Origin: Chryseolinea sp. H1M3-3
GTDB lineage: Bacteria; Bacteroidota; Bacteroidia; Cytophagales; Cyclobacteriaceae
Direction: 5' to 3'
Length of the DNA stretch: 64,000 nt
Assembly (NCBI RefSeq): GCF_029360725.1
Contig: NZ_JARKMY010000001.1
Span: forward strand, 992,001-1,056,000
Of the stretch, positions 17,142-25,604 are shown piece by piece (the stretch's first letter is position 1; the number at the start of each line of letters is the position of its first letter). The position numbers were made by a program, and so were the translations under genes. The notes under the pieces were generated by a model. That model was given only the letters and a program-made list of their open reading frames with translations. It was not told where the DNA came from and did not search any database.

Positions 17142-19004
17142 ATGTATATCCTTGGTGTATCTGCTTTTTACCACGATTCCGCTGCCGTACTACTTAAAGA
17201 CGGAAAGATTATTGCTGCAGCCCAGGAGGAGCGATTTACGAGAAAGAAACATGATGCACGATTTCCTGAGAGTGCCATAAAATATTGCCTGGACGAAGCG
17301 GGTATTTTATTAGGTGATATTACAGTTTTAGCATTTTATGATAAACCTCTATTAAAGTTCGAACGTCTAATCGAAACTTATTACGCCTATGCACCCCGTG
17401 GAATTTTGTCTTTCATAACCAGTGTCCCTGTCTGGTTAAAAGAAAAAATGTTTCTTAAAAGGGAAATCAAGAGAGGCCTGGCAAACATTGGTTCTGTTAA
17501 CAAACAGATAAAACTTTTATTTCCCGAACATCATTTATCTCACGCTGCAAGCACATTTTATGTTTCACCGTTCAAAGAAGCAGCAATATTGACAATTGAC
17601 GGCGTGGGTGAATGGGCTACTGCATCAATTGGATACGGAAAGGAAAACACCATTTCAATATTCAAGGAACTCAGGTTTCCTCATTCGTTGGGGTTACTCT
17701 ATTCTGCGTTCACGTATTATCTCGGTTTCAAAGTCAACAGTGGCGAGTACAAATTAATGGGCCTTGCACCGTATGGAAATTATTATTCGGAAGAGGTAAA
17801 AAATTATATAACTAAAATTAAGAATGAGATTGTCAAAATATATCCCGATGGCTCAATATGGTTAAACCAAAAATATTTCCAGTATGCGACCGGTTTAACG
17901 ATGACAAAAGATTCTCCTTGGGAAAAGCTTTTTGGATTTAAAAGACGAAACCCAAATGAAGAGTTGCTAGAAGTGCATTGCAATCTTGGTCTTGCTATTC
18001 AAATTATAACCGAAGAAATTGTTTTGCAGATGGCCAAGGAAGCAAAACGATTAACCGGGTCAGAAAATATATGCCTTGCGGGAGGAGTGGCCCTGAATTG
18101 TGTTGCCAATGGAAAGTTACAAGAATCCAACCTTTTTAAAAACCTATTTATCACACCTCCTTCAGGAGATGCAGGAGGTGCTCTTGGGGCTGCCTTGGCT
18201 GCGTGGCATATCTTTCTTTCTAAGGCACGTGTGGTACGAGAAAACGAACTGGATGCTCTTCACGGCTCATACCTTGGTCCAGGTGTAGAGGAAAAAGATA
18301 TCCGTTCAGTAATAAACAAGTTCAATGCATCAGCAACTAAGTATGACGATTTTGAGGCATTGGCAAACGATGTCGCTGATTTTTTAAAGGACGGTAAAAT
18401 TGTAGCGTGGATGCAGGGAAGAATGGAGTTTGGCCCGCGTGCATTAGGTTCGCGAAGTATATTAGCAGATCCAAGAAATGCCGAGATGCAACAAAAACTT
18501 AATCTTAAAATTAAGTATCGAGAATCCTTCAGACCTTTTGCACCTTCCGTCTTGATTGAGGATGCGGCGAGTTATTTTGAACTTGACGGCGCATCTCCCT
18601 ATATGCTGCTGGTAAAACCTATTAAGAAGAATCTGAGAAAGCAGGTTCCCCTCGCCTACAAACAATTAGATGTCCGCCAAAAGCTCTACTATTCCAGATC
18701 ATACCTTCCGTCAGTAACCCATGTTGATTTTTCCGCTCGAGTACAGACCGTGCACTTGGAAACAAATCCAAGGTATCATAAATTAATCCAGGCATTTAAA
18801 AAAAAGACAGGATGTTCTGTCTTGGTGAATACATCATTCAACGTCCGGGGCGAACCGATCGTCTGTACACCTGAAGATGCCTATAGGTGTTTTATGAGAA
18901 CAGGAATAGATTATTTAATTATAGGTGATTTTTTCTTTTCAAAAAAAGATCAGCCGAACTGGAAGAAAACAGATCAGTGGAAAGAAGAATTTATTTTAGA
19001 CTAA
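17142..19004 (+). CDS. Carbamoyltransferase, NodU/CmcH/SxtI family
   Basis: The 620-aa enzyme would transfer a carbamoyl group from carbamoyl phosphate, through carbamoyl-AMP, to a hydroxyl of a sugar or small molecule. The N-terminal Kae1-like half contains GVSAFYHDSAAVLL, the metal/ATP motif HHLSHAASTF, ILTIDGVGEW and SGEYKLMGLAPYG. The YrdC-like C-terminal half contains GRMEFGPRALGSRSILADPR and TSFNVRGEPIVCTPEDA. ATG 17142 is chosen because MYILGVSAFYHD is the canonical N terminus; the upstream GTG at 17094 would add 16 unrelated residues. It is the first gene of a tight run with DUF5989, SxtJ and SGNH-hydrolase genes, which opens the accessory region. Confidence 0.93.
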   Translation: MYILGVSAFYHDSAAVLLKDGKIIAAAQEERFTRKKHDARFPESAIKYCLDEAGILLGDITVLAFYDKPLLKFERLIETYYAYAPRGILSFITSVPVWLKEKMFLKREIKRGLANIGSVNKQIKLLFPEHHLSHAASTFYVSPFKEAAILTIDGVGEWATASIGYGKENTISIFKELRFPHSLGLLYSAFTYYLGFKVNSGEYKLMGLAPYGNYYSEEVKNYITKIKNEIVKIYPDGSIWLNQKYFQYATGLTMTKDSPWEKLFGFKRRNPNEELLEVHCNLGLAIQIITEEIVLQMAKEAKRLTGSENICLAGGVALNCVANGKLQESNLFKNLFITPPSGDAGGALGAALAAWHIFLSKARVVRENELDALHGSYLGPGVEEKDIRSVINKFNASATKYDDFEALANDVADFLKDGKIVAWMQGRMEFGPRALGSRSILADPRNAEMQQKLNLKIKYRESFRPFAPSVLIEDAASYFELDGASPYMLLVKPIKKNLRKQVPLAYKQLDVRQKLYYSRSYLPSVTHVDFSARVQTVHLETNPRYHKLIQAFKKKTGCSVLVNTSFNVRGEPIVCTPEDAYRCFMRTGIDYLIIGDFFFSKKDQPNWKKTDQWKEEFILD

Positions 19005-19017
19005 TAAATATTGCAGG

Positions 19018-19167
19018 ATGGATTTCTTAAAAGATTTGATTGGCTTCCTTAAAGCAAGAAAGAAGTATTGGTTAATTCCTATGATCTTTATTTTTCTCTT
19101 ACTGGGCGTTCTAATTGTAATTGGCGGAGGTTCTTCTGTTGCCCCGTTTATCTATACGCTGTTTTAA
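19018..19167 (+). CDS. DUF5989 small membrane protein (SxtK-like)
   Basis: This 49-residue gene lies 13 bases after the carbamoyltransferase and 6 bases before the SxtJ-family gene. The protein starts MDFLKDLIGFLKARKKYW, an amphipathic and basic helix. One membrane helix rich in I, L and V follows, ending in GGGSSVAPFIYTLF. That arrangement is typical of the DUF5989 family, which sits between NodU-type carbamoyltransferases and SxtJ proteins. In the saxitoxin cluster a similar short product is called SxtK. The biochemical role is unknown; co-occurrence suggests a membrane partner of the carbamoyl transfer step. Confidence 0.85.
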   Translation: MDFLKDLIGFLKARKKYWLIPMIFIFLLLGVLIVIGGGSSVAPFIYTLF

Positions 19168-19173
19168 AACCAA

Positions 19174-19539
19174 ATGAAGGCCAATCCATATCAGACTATT
19201 CTTGTCATTGTGACCGGTTTCCTCGTCTTAGGATTCATCTTTCCACGCGCTGGAACTTATTTATATGTGCTTGCAGCATCCATTGGCACATTAGGACTGG
19301 CACACAATTTTACTCGGGATTGGATTATTTTGATATGGAGAAAGTTTAGTTATGCGTTAGGATGGTTTAATAGCAAGGTATTATTAGCTGTGGTTTTTAT
19401 TTTCTTTCTTACTCCAATAGCATTTTTATATCGCATACTAAAAGGTGATACTCTGAAAATAAATAAGCCACCAGAGAAGTCAGCGTTTATTGAGAGGAAC
19501 CACACTTTCAGTTCAGTTGATTTGGAAAACCCATGGTAA
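19174..19539 (+). CDS. SxtJ-family membrane protein
   Basis: The 121-aa protein has three hydrophobic segments (about residues 8-25, 28-43 and 65-85). Between the second and third is the soluble loop HNFTRDWIILIWRKFSYALG, and a polar tail follows. This is the layout of SxtJ, a protein of unknown function found beside NodU/SxtI carbamoyltransferases in saxitoxin and exopolysaccharide clusters. The gene is 6 bases from the DUF5989 gene and 29 bases from the SGNH hydrolase gene, so co-transcription with the carbamoyltransferase is likely. Confidence 0.85.
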   Translation: MKANPYQTILVIVTGFLVLGFIFPRAGTYLYVLAASIGTLGLAHNFTRDWIILIWRKFSYALGWFNSKVLLAVVFIFFLTPIAFLYRILKGDTLKINKPPEKSAFIERNHTFSSVDLENPW

Positions 19540-19568
19540 TAATCTAATCATTTCAAATTCTCAGGAGC

Positions 19569-20759
19569 GTGCATAATTCAGCTAATCTTTTGACTATTGT
19601 ATGTGCGCTTGTCCTTATAGGAATGGTTATCCTTGCTCTTATATTGTTTAAAAATAGAAGAAAAGAGATCTGGCTTATTATTGTGTCATGTGTTGTTGCA
19701 CTGATTATTGCTGAAACTTTTTTAAGAATTTTCTTGCCACAGATCGCGGAACACAATAAACTTTTTGAGTATGATGAAATACTCGGATGGAAATTTGTTC
19801 CTAATAAAAAAGCGGAAATAATATATCCTGGTGAAATACGAAATACCGTAAAGATAAACTCGCAAGGCTTCCGTGATCATGCACCTTCCGCAGAAAAGAG
19901 AAACAAATTGATGGTGGTCGGCGACTCCTTTGTGAGTAACATTTCAGTTAAAGACAATGAAGTTTTTACAGAGATCATGGAAGTCAAGTTAAAAAATTGT
20001 GATGTGCTGAATTTTGGCGTGAACGGATACGGACAAGTCCAAGAATATTTATTGTTGCAAAAATGGATAGATAAAATAAAACCAGATGCAATTATTTTGA
20101 TGATTTATCTTCAGAATGATCTTACAGACAATACCGGAAACTACTGGCTTTATGAAAGGCCTTCCGCATCTTTTGGTGGTGAGGATTCTCTCCTGGAAAT
20201 AAAATCACAATCAAAAATTCGACCTCTACAGAACACCCAAAAATCACCGAATATATTTTCTAACTCGCACCTGTATAGACTTATAAGTTCCACGGTAAAG
20301 AAAAGGGGACTGTTTACCGAAACAGACTCGCTCTACACTCCTCCAGAATATTACTCTTGCCGATGGCCAGTTTCCGAAGATTATAATTCCATGTATCGGA
20401 TCATGGAAGCTCTACTACTTAAAATCGTTTCTCTTTGCAAAGAGAAAGGTATACCTGTTGTTTTCGTCTTAGCACCTTCCATTATCCAAATTGAAGATGA
20501 AGTATGGAAACTGTTTTTAGAAAAATATGTCGAGATTGAAAAAAATTATAACAGATCACTCCCTAACGAGATGCTGATGCACGTAGCACACAAGAATAAT
20601 CTGTATATGATTGACCTTTTTCCTACGTTGAAAGAAGAAAGCCAAAAACAGGTAAAATTGTATCACACATACGAGCAGCACTGGACAAAAGAAGGCAATC
20701 GTATTGTTGCTGATTGCATTATTAATTATTTGAAATCGCATTCGCTGATTGATCACTAG
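19569..20759 (+). CDS. Membrane-anchored SGNH/GDSL hydrolase-family protein
   Basis: The 396-aa protein has two N-terminal hydrophobic helices (about 6-28 and 36-56) and then an SGNH-hydrolase domain. The nucleophile block is VVGDSFVSN, the glycine block is NFGVNGYGQ and the asparagine block is around LQNDLTDN. The catalytic histidine is near YEQHWTKEGN. Such domains act as esterases or acyltransferases on glycans. The start is a GTG at 19569 that includes the whole first helix; ATG 19623 would cut it in half. It is the fourth gene of the carbamoyltransferase run and is convergent with a second SGNH gene, 24 bases away. Confidence 0.82.
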   Translation: MHNSANLLTIVCALVLIGMVILALILFKNRRKEIWLIIVSCVVALIIAETFLRIFLPQIAEHNKLFEYDEILGWKFVPNKKAEIIYPGEIRNTVKINSQGFRDHAPSAEKRNKLMVVGDSFVSNISVKDNEVFTEIMEVKLKNCDVLNFGVNGYGQVQEYLLLQKWIDKIKPDAIILMIYLQNDLTDNTGNYWLYERPSASFGGEDSLLEIKSQSKIRPLQNTQKSPNIFSNSHLYRLISSTVKKRGLFTETDSLYTPPEYYSCRWPVSEDYNSMYRIMEALLLKIVSLCKEKGIPVVFVLAPSIIQIEDEVWKLFLEKYVEIEKNYNRSLPNEMLMHVAHKNNLYMIDLFPTLKEESQKQVKLYHTYEQHWTKEGNRIVADCIINYLKSHSLIDH

Positions 20760-20783
20760 GGTAAATCCACAAAAGTTCTTGTT

Positions 20784-21866
20784 TCAATCTGTATTTTGCT
20801 GCAAGGCCGCATCCTGCGCTTCCAATGCTTTAATAGATTCCAGTATAATTTGTGAAAATAATTCTCCTCCCGCTTCATTGAAGTGACCGTAATCAGCAAA
20901 ATATTCTTTAGTCCACTTTTGTTTTCGGAGAATATCGTCAATTACTATAGTTTGTGCACCCGATGAAATCGCTTTTCGCATTAAAGCATTAAAATTCTCC
21001 ATCAACATGGGCATCTCTTTATTATTAATTGTCGGTGTCCATGAATTGCTTCGAGTTGAATTCTTCAGAGAATCGAAATTCAGAACCTGTGGAATGAAAA
21101 TCGTTTTTGAATTCAAGTTATCGCATAACAATTTCATGGTACGCAAATTCTTTACATACAGCGAATCAATGTATGGATCATTCGTGGTGAAAGCCTTAGT
21201 GTCGTTGAGGCGCCAAAATCCTTTTATAGTCTGTCCTAACTTTTTGGCCACTTTCGAAATAAAAAAATTATCCCAAATGTCTCTTGCTCCAAATTCAAGA
21301 TTGGTTTTTTGACTCATACCATGCCAATAATAATCAGGGGAGTGGGGTTTGATATGATAGTTTCGGATATCATTCCAGCCTTCATAAATTATGATAATGT
21401 GTGGATCAAGTTCGGGCACGAACGTGATCAATTGTATTATGCCTTCGAGTGTTGAATAACCAGGCACGCCTAAATTATATACATTATAGTTTTTGCCAAG
21501 CTTCTCCTGAAGCATAAATGGCCAGCTATTTTCATCCGTAACGAATGTCCCAAAAGTGGTAGAACCACCCAGGCAAATAACATTGATGGCATCCTTTTCG
21601 TATGCCGTTGGACGCGTCTTTCTAAATCCATATTGGTCCGTGGTAATGGATAACCCATTTGAATTCACATAGTGAAATTCTTTTTTTGATACACCACTCA
21701 AATAGGGATGTTCTTCAAAGATCTGGTTTGGTGGAGTCTCATATAAAAATCTTCCTCTGAAAATCCAATATCCCAACTGGCAGACCAATTCAATAGTAAT
21801 CAATAAAGTTACAAATACAGCATAGTTAACTACGAGTAATTTCGCTATCTGCATTTTTCCTTTCAT
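20784..21866 (-). CDS. SGNH/GDSL hydrolase-family protein
   Basis: The 360-aa protein carries an N-terminal membrane helix (residues 8-33) followed by an SGNH domain. The nucleophile block is CLGGSTTFG, the glycine block NLGVPGYST and the asparagine block EGWNDIRN. The terminal D-x-x-H block is DYGHFNEAGG. It is unlike the previous SGNH protein outside these motifs, so recent duplication is unlikely. It is the only minus-strand gene between 17 and 29 kb. It is divergent from the TylF-like methyltransferase across 156 bases, so it has its own promoter. A role in removing or adding acyl groups on the local glycan is inferred from position only. Confidence 0.82.
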   Translation of the reverse strand: MKGKMQIAKLLVVNYAVFVTLLITIELVCQLGYWIFRGRFLYETPPNQIFEEHPYLSGVSKKEFHYVNSNGLSITTDQYGFRKTRPTAYEKDAINVICLGGSTTFGTFVTDENSWPFMLQEKLGKNYNVYNLGVPGYSTLEGIIQLITFVPELDPHIIIIYEGWNDIRNYHIKPHSPDYYWHGMSQKTNLEFGARDIWDNFFISKVAKKLGQTIKGFWRLNDTKAFTTNDPYIDSLYVKNLRTMKLLCDNLNSKTIFIPQVLNFDSLKNSTRSNSWTPTINNKEMPMLMENFNALMRKAISSGAQTIVIDDILRKQKWTKEYFADYGHFNEAGGELFSQIILESIKALEAQDAALQQNTD

Positions 21867-21934
21867 AGTGCTTTGCGCTAAATAAATTCATTTTCATCCT
21901 GAATATCGAAAACCTTATCAATTAATCAAGCATA

Positions 21935-21942
21935 TATCTTGG
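21935..21942 (+). promoter_or_regulatory. Possible -7 box of the methyltransferase/ABC-exporter operon
   Basis: The sequence TATCTTGG resembles the Bacteroidota -7 element TAnnTTTG with one mismatch and lies 80 bases before the TylF-like gene. A degenerate TTA at 21915-21917 could serve as the -33 element with a 17-base spacer. This is a weak call based on one box. Confidence 0.28.
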
Positions 21943-22022
21943 GGATGTACATTACTGTGAATTGAACGAGCAAATTAGTTTACTTAATTTCGGTCTCAAA
22001 TACTTGATAACATTACGACGCG

Positions 22023-22841
22023 ATGGAATTGTATCTGGACTTGTTAAAAAAAGTTCTCACTGATCTCCACAGGATAGAAAAGGAGGAATACAAACCTTTA
22101 ACAAAAAAAGTACCTACCTGGAAGGAGAAGCTTCTACTTCCCATTGATAAACTGCTTAGGAAAAATAATTATACCATTTGTAAATATGTAGTACCTGATA
22201 TAGCGCGTCGTGCGCAAGGCACAGACTGGCCCGCCAATGCCGAAACGATGATAGGCATTAGAAGACTAAATAATATTCAATTTTGTATTGAACAGATTCT
22301 CACACATGACGTAGAAGGTGACTTAATGGAAACAGGAGTATGGAGGGGCGGAGCCGTAATATTCATGAGGGCAGTTCTTAAGGCCCATAGAATAAGGAAC
22401 AGAGTTGTGTGGGCAGCAGATTCTTTTGAAGGCCTTCCTAAACCTGATGAAGCGAAATATGTCCATGACAAAGGAGACACTCACCACTTGTATAAAGTAC
22501 TAAATGTATCTCTGGACGAGGTCAAGTATAATTTTGAAAAATATGACCTTTTAGACGACCAGGTCAAATTCATAAAGGGATGGTTTAAAGATTCATTACC
22601 AATTGCTCCTATTGAAAGACTTGCATTATTGAGATTGGATGGAGATATGTACGAGTCAACCATGGATGCTCTGGTGCATCTATACCCAAAATTATCGATT
22701 GGCGGTTATCTAATCGTTGACGATTTCAATACCGTCAAAGGTTGTAAAACAGCGGTAGAAGATTTCAGAAAAAAACATGGCATAAAAGATGAAATCATTC
22801 CTATTGATGGTGAAAGCATTTATTGGGAAAAAAAATCATGA
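22023..22841 (+). CDS. TylF/MycF-type sugar O-methyltransferase
   Basis: The 272-aa protein matches the macrocin O-methyltransferase family, whose studied members TylF and MycF methylate the 3''-hydroxyl of a deoxysugar on a macrolide. Visible motifs are the SAM loop GDLMETGVWRGG, WAADSFEGLPKPD, the metal-binding LRLDGDMYEST and IVDDFNTVKGCKTAVEDFR. Many relatives lie in surface polysaccharide clusters of Gram-negative bacteria, where they are thought to methylate glycan sugars. It is the first gene of a six-gene plus-strand run. A MycE/TylE-like methyltransferase occurs three genes later. Confidence 0.88.
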   Translation: MELYLDLLKKVLTDLHRIEKEEYKPLTKKVPTWKEKLLLPIDKLLRKNNYTICKYVVPDIARRAQGTDWPANAETMIGIRRLNNIQFCIEQILTHDVEGDLMETGVWRGGAVIFMRAVLKAHRIRNRVVWAADSFEGLPKPDEAKYVHDKGDTHHLYKVLNVSLDEVKYNFEKYDLLDDQVKFIKGWFKDSLPIAPIERLALLRLDGDMYESTMDALVHLYPKLSIGGYLIVDDFNTVKGCKTAVEDFRKKHGIKDEIIPIDGESIYWEKKS

Positions 22842-22914
22842 GCCATCGAAAATCTACTGCCATGAAAAATGATCCATTAACCACGAAGCGCGATTAATAA
22901 TTCCGGTTAAGATT

Positions 22915-24672
22915 ATGAAGAAATACATCTTTCATGGAATTGGGTTAATACCTGAATCATTTAGAAAACAAGGAATCTTTGTACTCATTCTTTTAACAGC
23001 TGGCTCATTATTAGATCTCTTTAGTCTTGCCACATTTATACCACTCATTATTCTGGTTATTAATCCGGATCGAAATTTAAATAATAAATACTTTTCGCAA
23101 CTATCCGACGTAACCGGATTTGTTGATCCAACTTCTTTTGCGGTTTCATTCACGATCTGTGCATTGATCTTTATATTTATAAAAACACAAATCAACATTT
23201 GGATAACCTATAAAAAGGCTCACTATTCATACCGAATTGCGGGCGACTTTGCTTCACGGGCTATGGCAAGGTATATGCAGATACCGTATCAAAAATTTGC
23301 GAATTCAGATTATACGAAAGAAATGAACAGGATTTCGAATTTGCCAATCGTATATGCGAATAATTATCTTATTCCACTTGGCACCATTCTATCCGAATCG
23401 TTTATGTTGATGATGCTGTTACTAACTATAACGCTATACGATCCAAGAGTGGCATTATTCATTATGCTTATCATCTTACCAATTGCACTGCTGTACAGAA
23501 TCAAACGTATTAAGATGAAAAATCTGGGGCAACAAATTAAACAGAAGTATCCACTTCTTTTAAAGTATACCTTGCAGAGTATAGAAGGGTTACCTGAAAT
23601 TAGAGTGTTCAAAAAAGAAGCGTTTTTTAAAAATAGATTTACTAAAACATTCAATGATCTGGGAGTAACTTTTTCGAAGGACCATACAGCGCTTACAAGT
23701 TCCGTACGGCTTACCGAACTCATAGCCACACTCTGTGTAAGCGCTCTCATAATATACGCTCTGCTTTTGAAGCAATCGCCTGAGAAATCGATTTTGCTTT
23801 TAAGTATCTATGCAGGTGTGAGTTTTCGCGCGATACCCTCCATCAACCGCATACTGGCTGCATCGTTGCAAATTAAGACGCATGATTATATTATTCCTGA
23901 GTTACAACAAATGATGAGTCCTTCAAATATGTCATTTGACGAACCACTGCCAAACCTTTCGTTTGAGAAAAAAATTGAATTACAGGATATCTCATTTAGA
24001 CATGAAGGGCACCCTTGGATTTTTGAGAATGCTTCATTGGCTATCAACAAAGGTGAAAAAGTTGCAATCTTAGGAAAATCAGGGAGCGGTAAAACAACTC
24101 TATTTCTCCTTATGATGGGATTTATTGAAGCACAGAAAGGAGAAATAAAAGTCGATGGTGTGACAATAGATAACGGGAACTCGTCCGGTTTGCTTAGACG
24201 AATTGGCTATGTGCCTCAAAGTCCTTATATCCTCGATGATACATTGGCTGAAAACGTAGCCTTTGGAATTCCGAAAGAAAACATAGATCAAAATAAAATT
24301 ATGGCTTTGTTAAGGAGTCTTGATTTGGAAGCTTGGGCCAACAATCTTCCGCTTAAGTTAGATACGATCATGGGGGAAAAAGGCACTAAGTTATCTGGGG
24401 GTCAAAGACAGCGCATTGCTATCGCCCGAGCGCTTTATCATGAGGCGGAAATTTTATTATTAGATGAGATTACAAATCAACTAGATCGAGAAACTGAACA
24501 AGACGTGATACAGATTCTTCAGAATCTAAATTCATTGAAGAAAAGTGTCATTTTAATAACCCACAAAATTGAGCTTTGGAAGTTCTTTGACTCAGTCTAT
24601 GAAGTAAAAAATAAACGATTCGAAAAATTGCTTACCGAAGAACTTGAATCAATTTATCTTCGACATGATTGA
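22915..24672 (+). CDS. ABC exporter, lipid-linked oligosaccharide flippase type (permease-ATPase fusion)
   Basis: The 585-aa half transporter has six membrane helices in residues 20-310 and one nucleotide-binding domain. That domain contains Walker A GKSGSGKTT (387-395), signature LSGGQRQRIAIARAL (from 493) and Walker B ILLLDE (513-518). The layout is that of MsbA/PglK exporters, which act as homodimers to flip lipid-linked glycans or lipids across the inner membrane. It sits between methyltransferase and glycosyltransferase genes, which supports glycan flipping. The following glycosyltransferase starts inside its last codons (8-base overlap), so the two are translationally coupled. Confidence 0.9.
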   Translation: MKKYIFHGIGLIPESFRKQGIFVLILLTAGSLLDLFSLATFIPLIILVINPDRNLNNKYFSQLSDVTGFVDPTSFAVSFTICALIFIFIKTQINIWITYKKAHYSYRIAGDFASRAMARYMQIPYQKFANSDYTKEMNRISNLPIVYANNYLIPLGTILSESFMLMMLLLTITLYDPRVALFIMLIILPIALLYRIKRIKMKNLGQQIKQKYPLLLKYTLQSIEGLPEIRVFKKEAFFKNRFTKTFNDLGVTFSKDHTALTSSVRLTELIATLCVSALIIYALLLKQSPEKSILLLSIYAGVSFRAIPSINRILAASLQIKTHDYIIPELQQMMSPSNMSFDEPLPNLSFEKKIELQDISFRHEGHPWIFENASLAINKGEKVAILGKSGSGKTTLFLLMMGFIEAQKGEIKVDGVTIDNGNSSGLLRRIGYVPQSPYILDDTLAENVAFGIPKENIDQNKIMALLRSLDLEAWANNLPLKLDTIMGEKGTKLSGGQRQRIAIARALYHEAEILLLDEITNQLDRETEQDVIQILQNLNSLKKSVILITHKIELWKFFDSVYEVKNKRFEKLLTEELESIYLRHD

Positions 24673-25582
24673 GAATAATTACGCTTATCCCCTTATAAGT
24701 ATCATTGTTCCTACTTTTAACCGGGCAGATCTCATCGGTGAAACCATCCAAAGTGTACTAAATCAATCGTATAATCATTGGGAGTTGATTGTAATAGATG
24801 ATGGCTCTGTGGACAACACCGAGGATGTGGTTTCTAAATTTGTAGACACGAGAATTCACTATTTTTTGATAGAACATAATGGGATTTTTGGAAAAGTAAG
24901 GAACGAAGGTTTAAAAAAGGCGAAAGGCGAGTATGTAGCATTTCTTGATTCGGATGACTTATGGTCGACGGATAAATTGCTTGTTCAAGTCAACCTAATG
25001 ACTCAATACCCTGACGCTGCCTTTGTATTTAATAACATCACGATTTTTGGCACCCGCCCCTATCCCTCGCCTCCTGACTATGACGAGCTGTATGTGGGAA
25101 GTATTTTACTTTCAATGTTGGAAGAGACACGTTTCGTCTTCTACCCGTCAGCCCTTATGTTTAAGCGAACTGAGGTCATTGAAAAATTAGGATATATGGA
25201 TGAAAAACTATTGTATGGAACTGATACAAAGTATTTCTTGAATATGTGTCAGTATTTTACAGGAATTTTTACAAACAAACGACTTGTACAAATCAGACGG
25301 CACGAACATAGCACGACCGAACGGTATCACACTTCCGAAGTTTTTTTAGACAGTATCAACATCGCAAAAGCAATTTATGAATCCAAATCCATAACCAGAC
25401 TAGAATACAAACGTATTCTGGGACACTATTACTACAAGAAGGGGTTAGCTGAGCTTCTCAGTCTAAAAAGACCCAAAGAAGCAATGCACTCATTTTACTC
25501 TTGTATCCTAGTTGCTCCGCTTCGGTGGAGAAGTTATGCACGTCTTATCCACGCTTTCCTTATTTCGCTCAGGGCAAACTAA
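24665..25582 (+). CDS. Family 2 glycosyltransferase
   Basis: The 305-aa GT-A enzyme begins with ISIIVPTFNRADLIGETIQS and contains the donor-site segment VIDDGSVDNT. The metal-binding motif is FLDSDDLW, in which the D-x-D is present. ATG 24665 overlaps the stop of the ABC exporter by 8 bases and fits the canonical N terminus better than an upstream TTG. The enzyme would add one sugar to a growing chain at the cytoplasmic face; donor and acceptor are unknown. A basic C-terminal segment (residues 255-305) may bind the membrane. Confidence 0.9.
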   Translation: MIENNYAYPLISIIVPTFNRADLIGETIQSVLNQSYNHWELIVIDDGSVDNTEDVVSKFVDTRIHYFLIEHNGIFGKVRNEGLKKAKGEYVAFLDSDDLWSTDKLLVQVNLMTQYPDAAFVFNNITIFGTRPYPSPPDYDELYVGSILLSMLEETRFVFYPSALMFKRTEVIEKLGYMDEKLLYGTDTKYFLNMCQYFTGIFTNKRLVQIRRHEHSTTERYHTSEVFLDSINIAKAIYESKSITRLEYKRILGHYYYKKGLAELLSLKRPKEAMHSFYSCILVAPLRWRSYARLIHAFLISLRAN

Positions 25583-25604
25583 GCCTAATATAAAAAAGTA
25601 AAAG

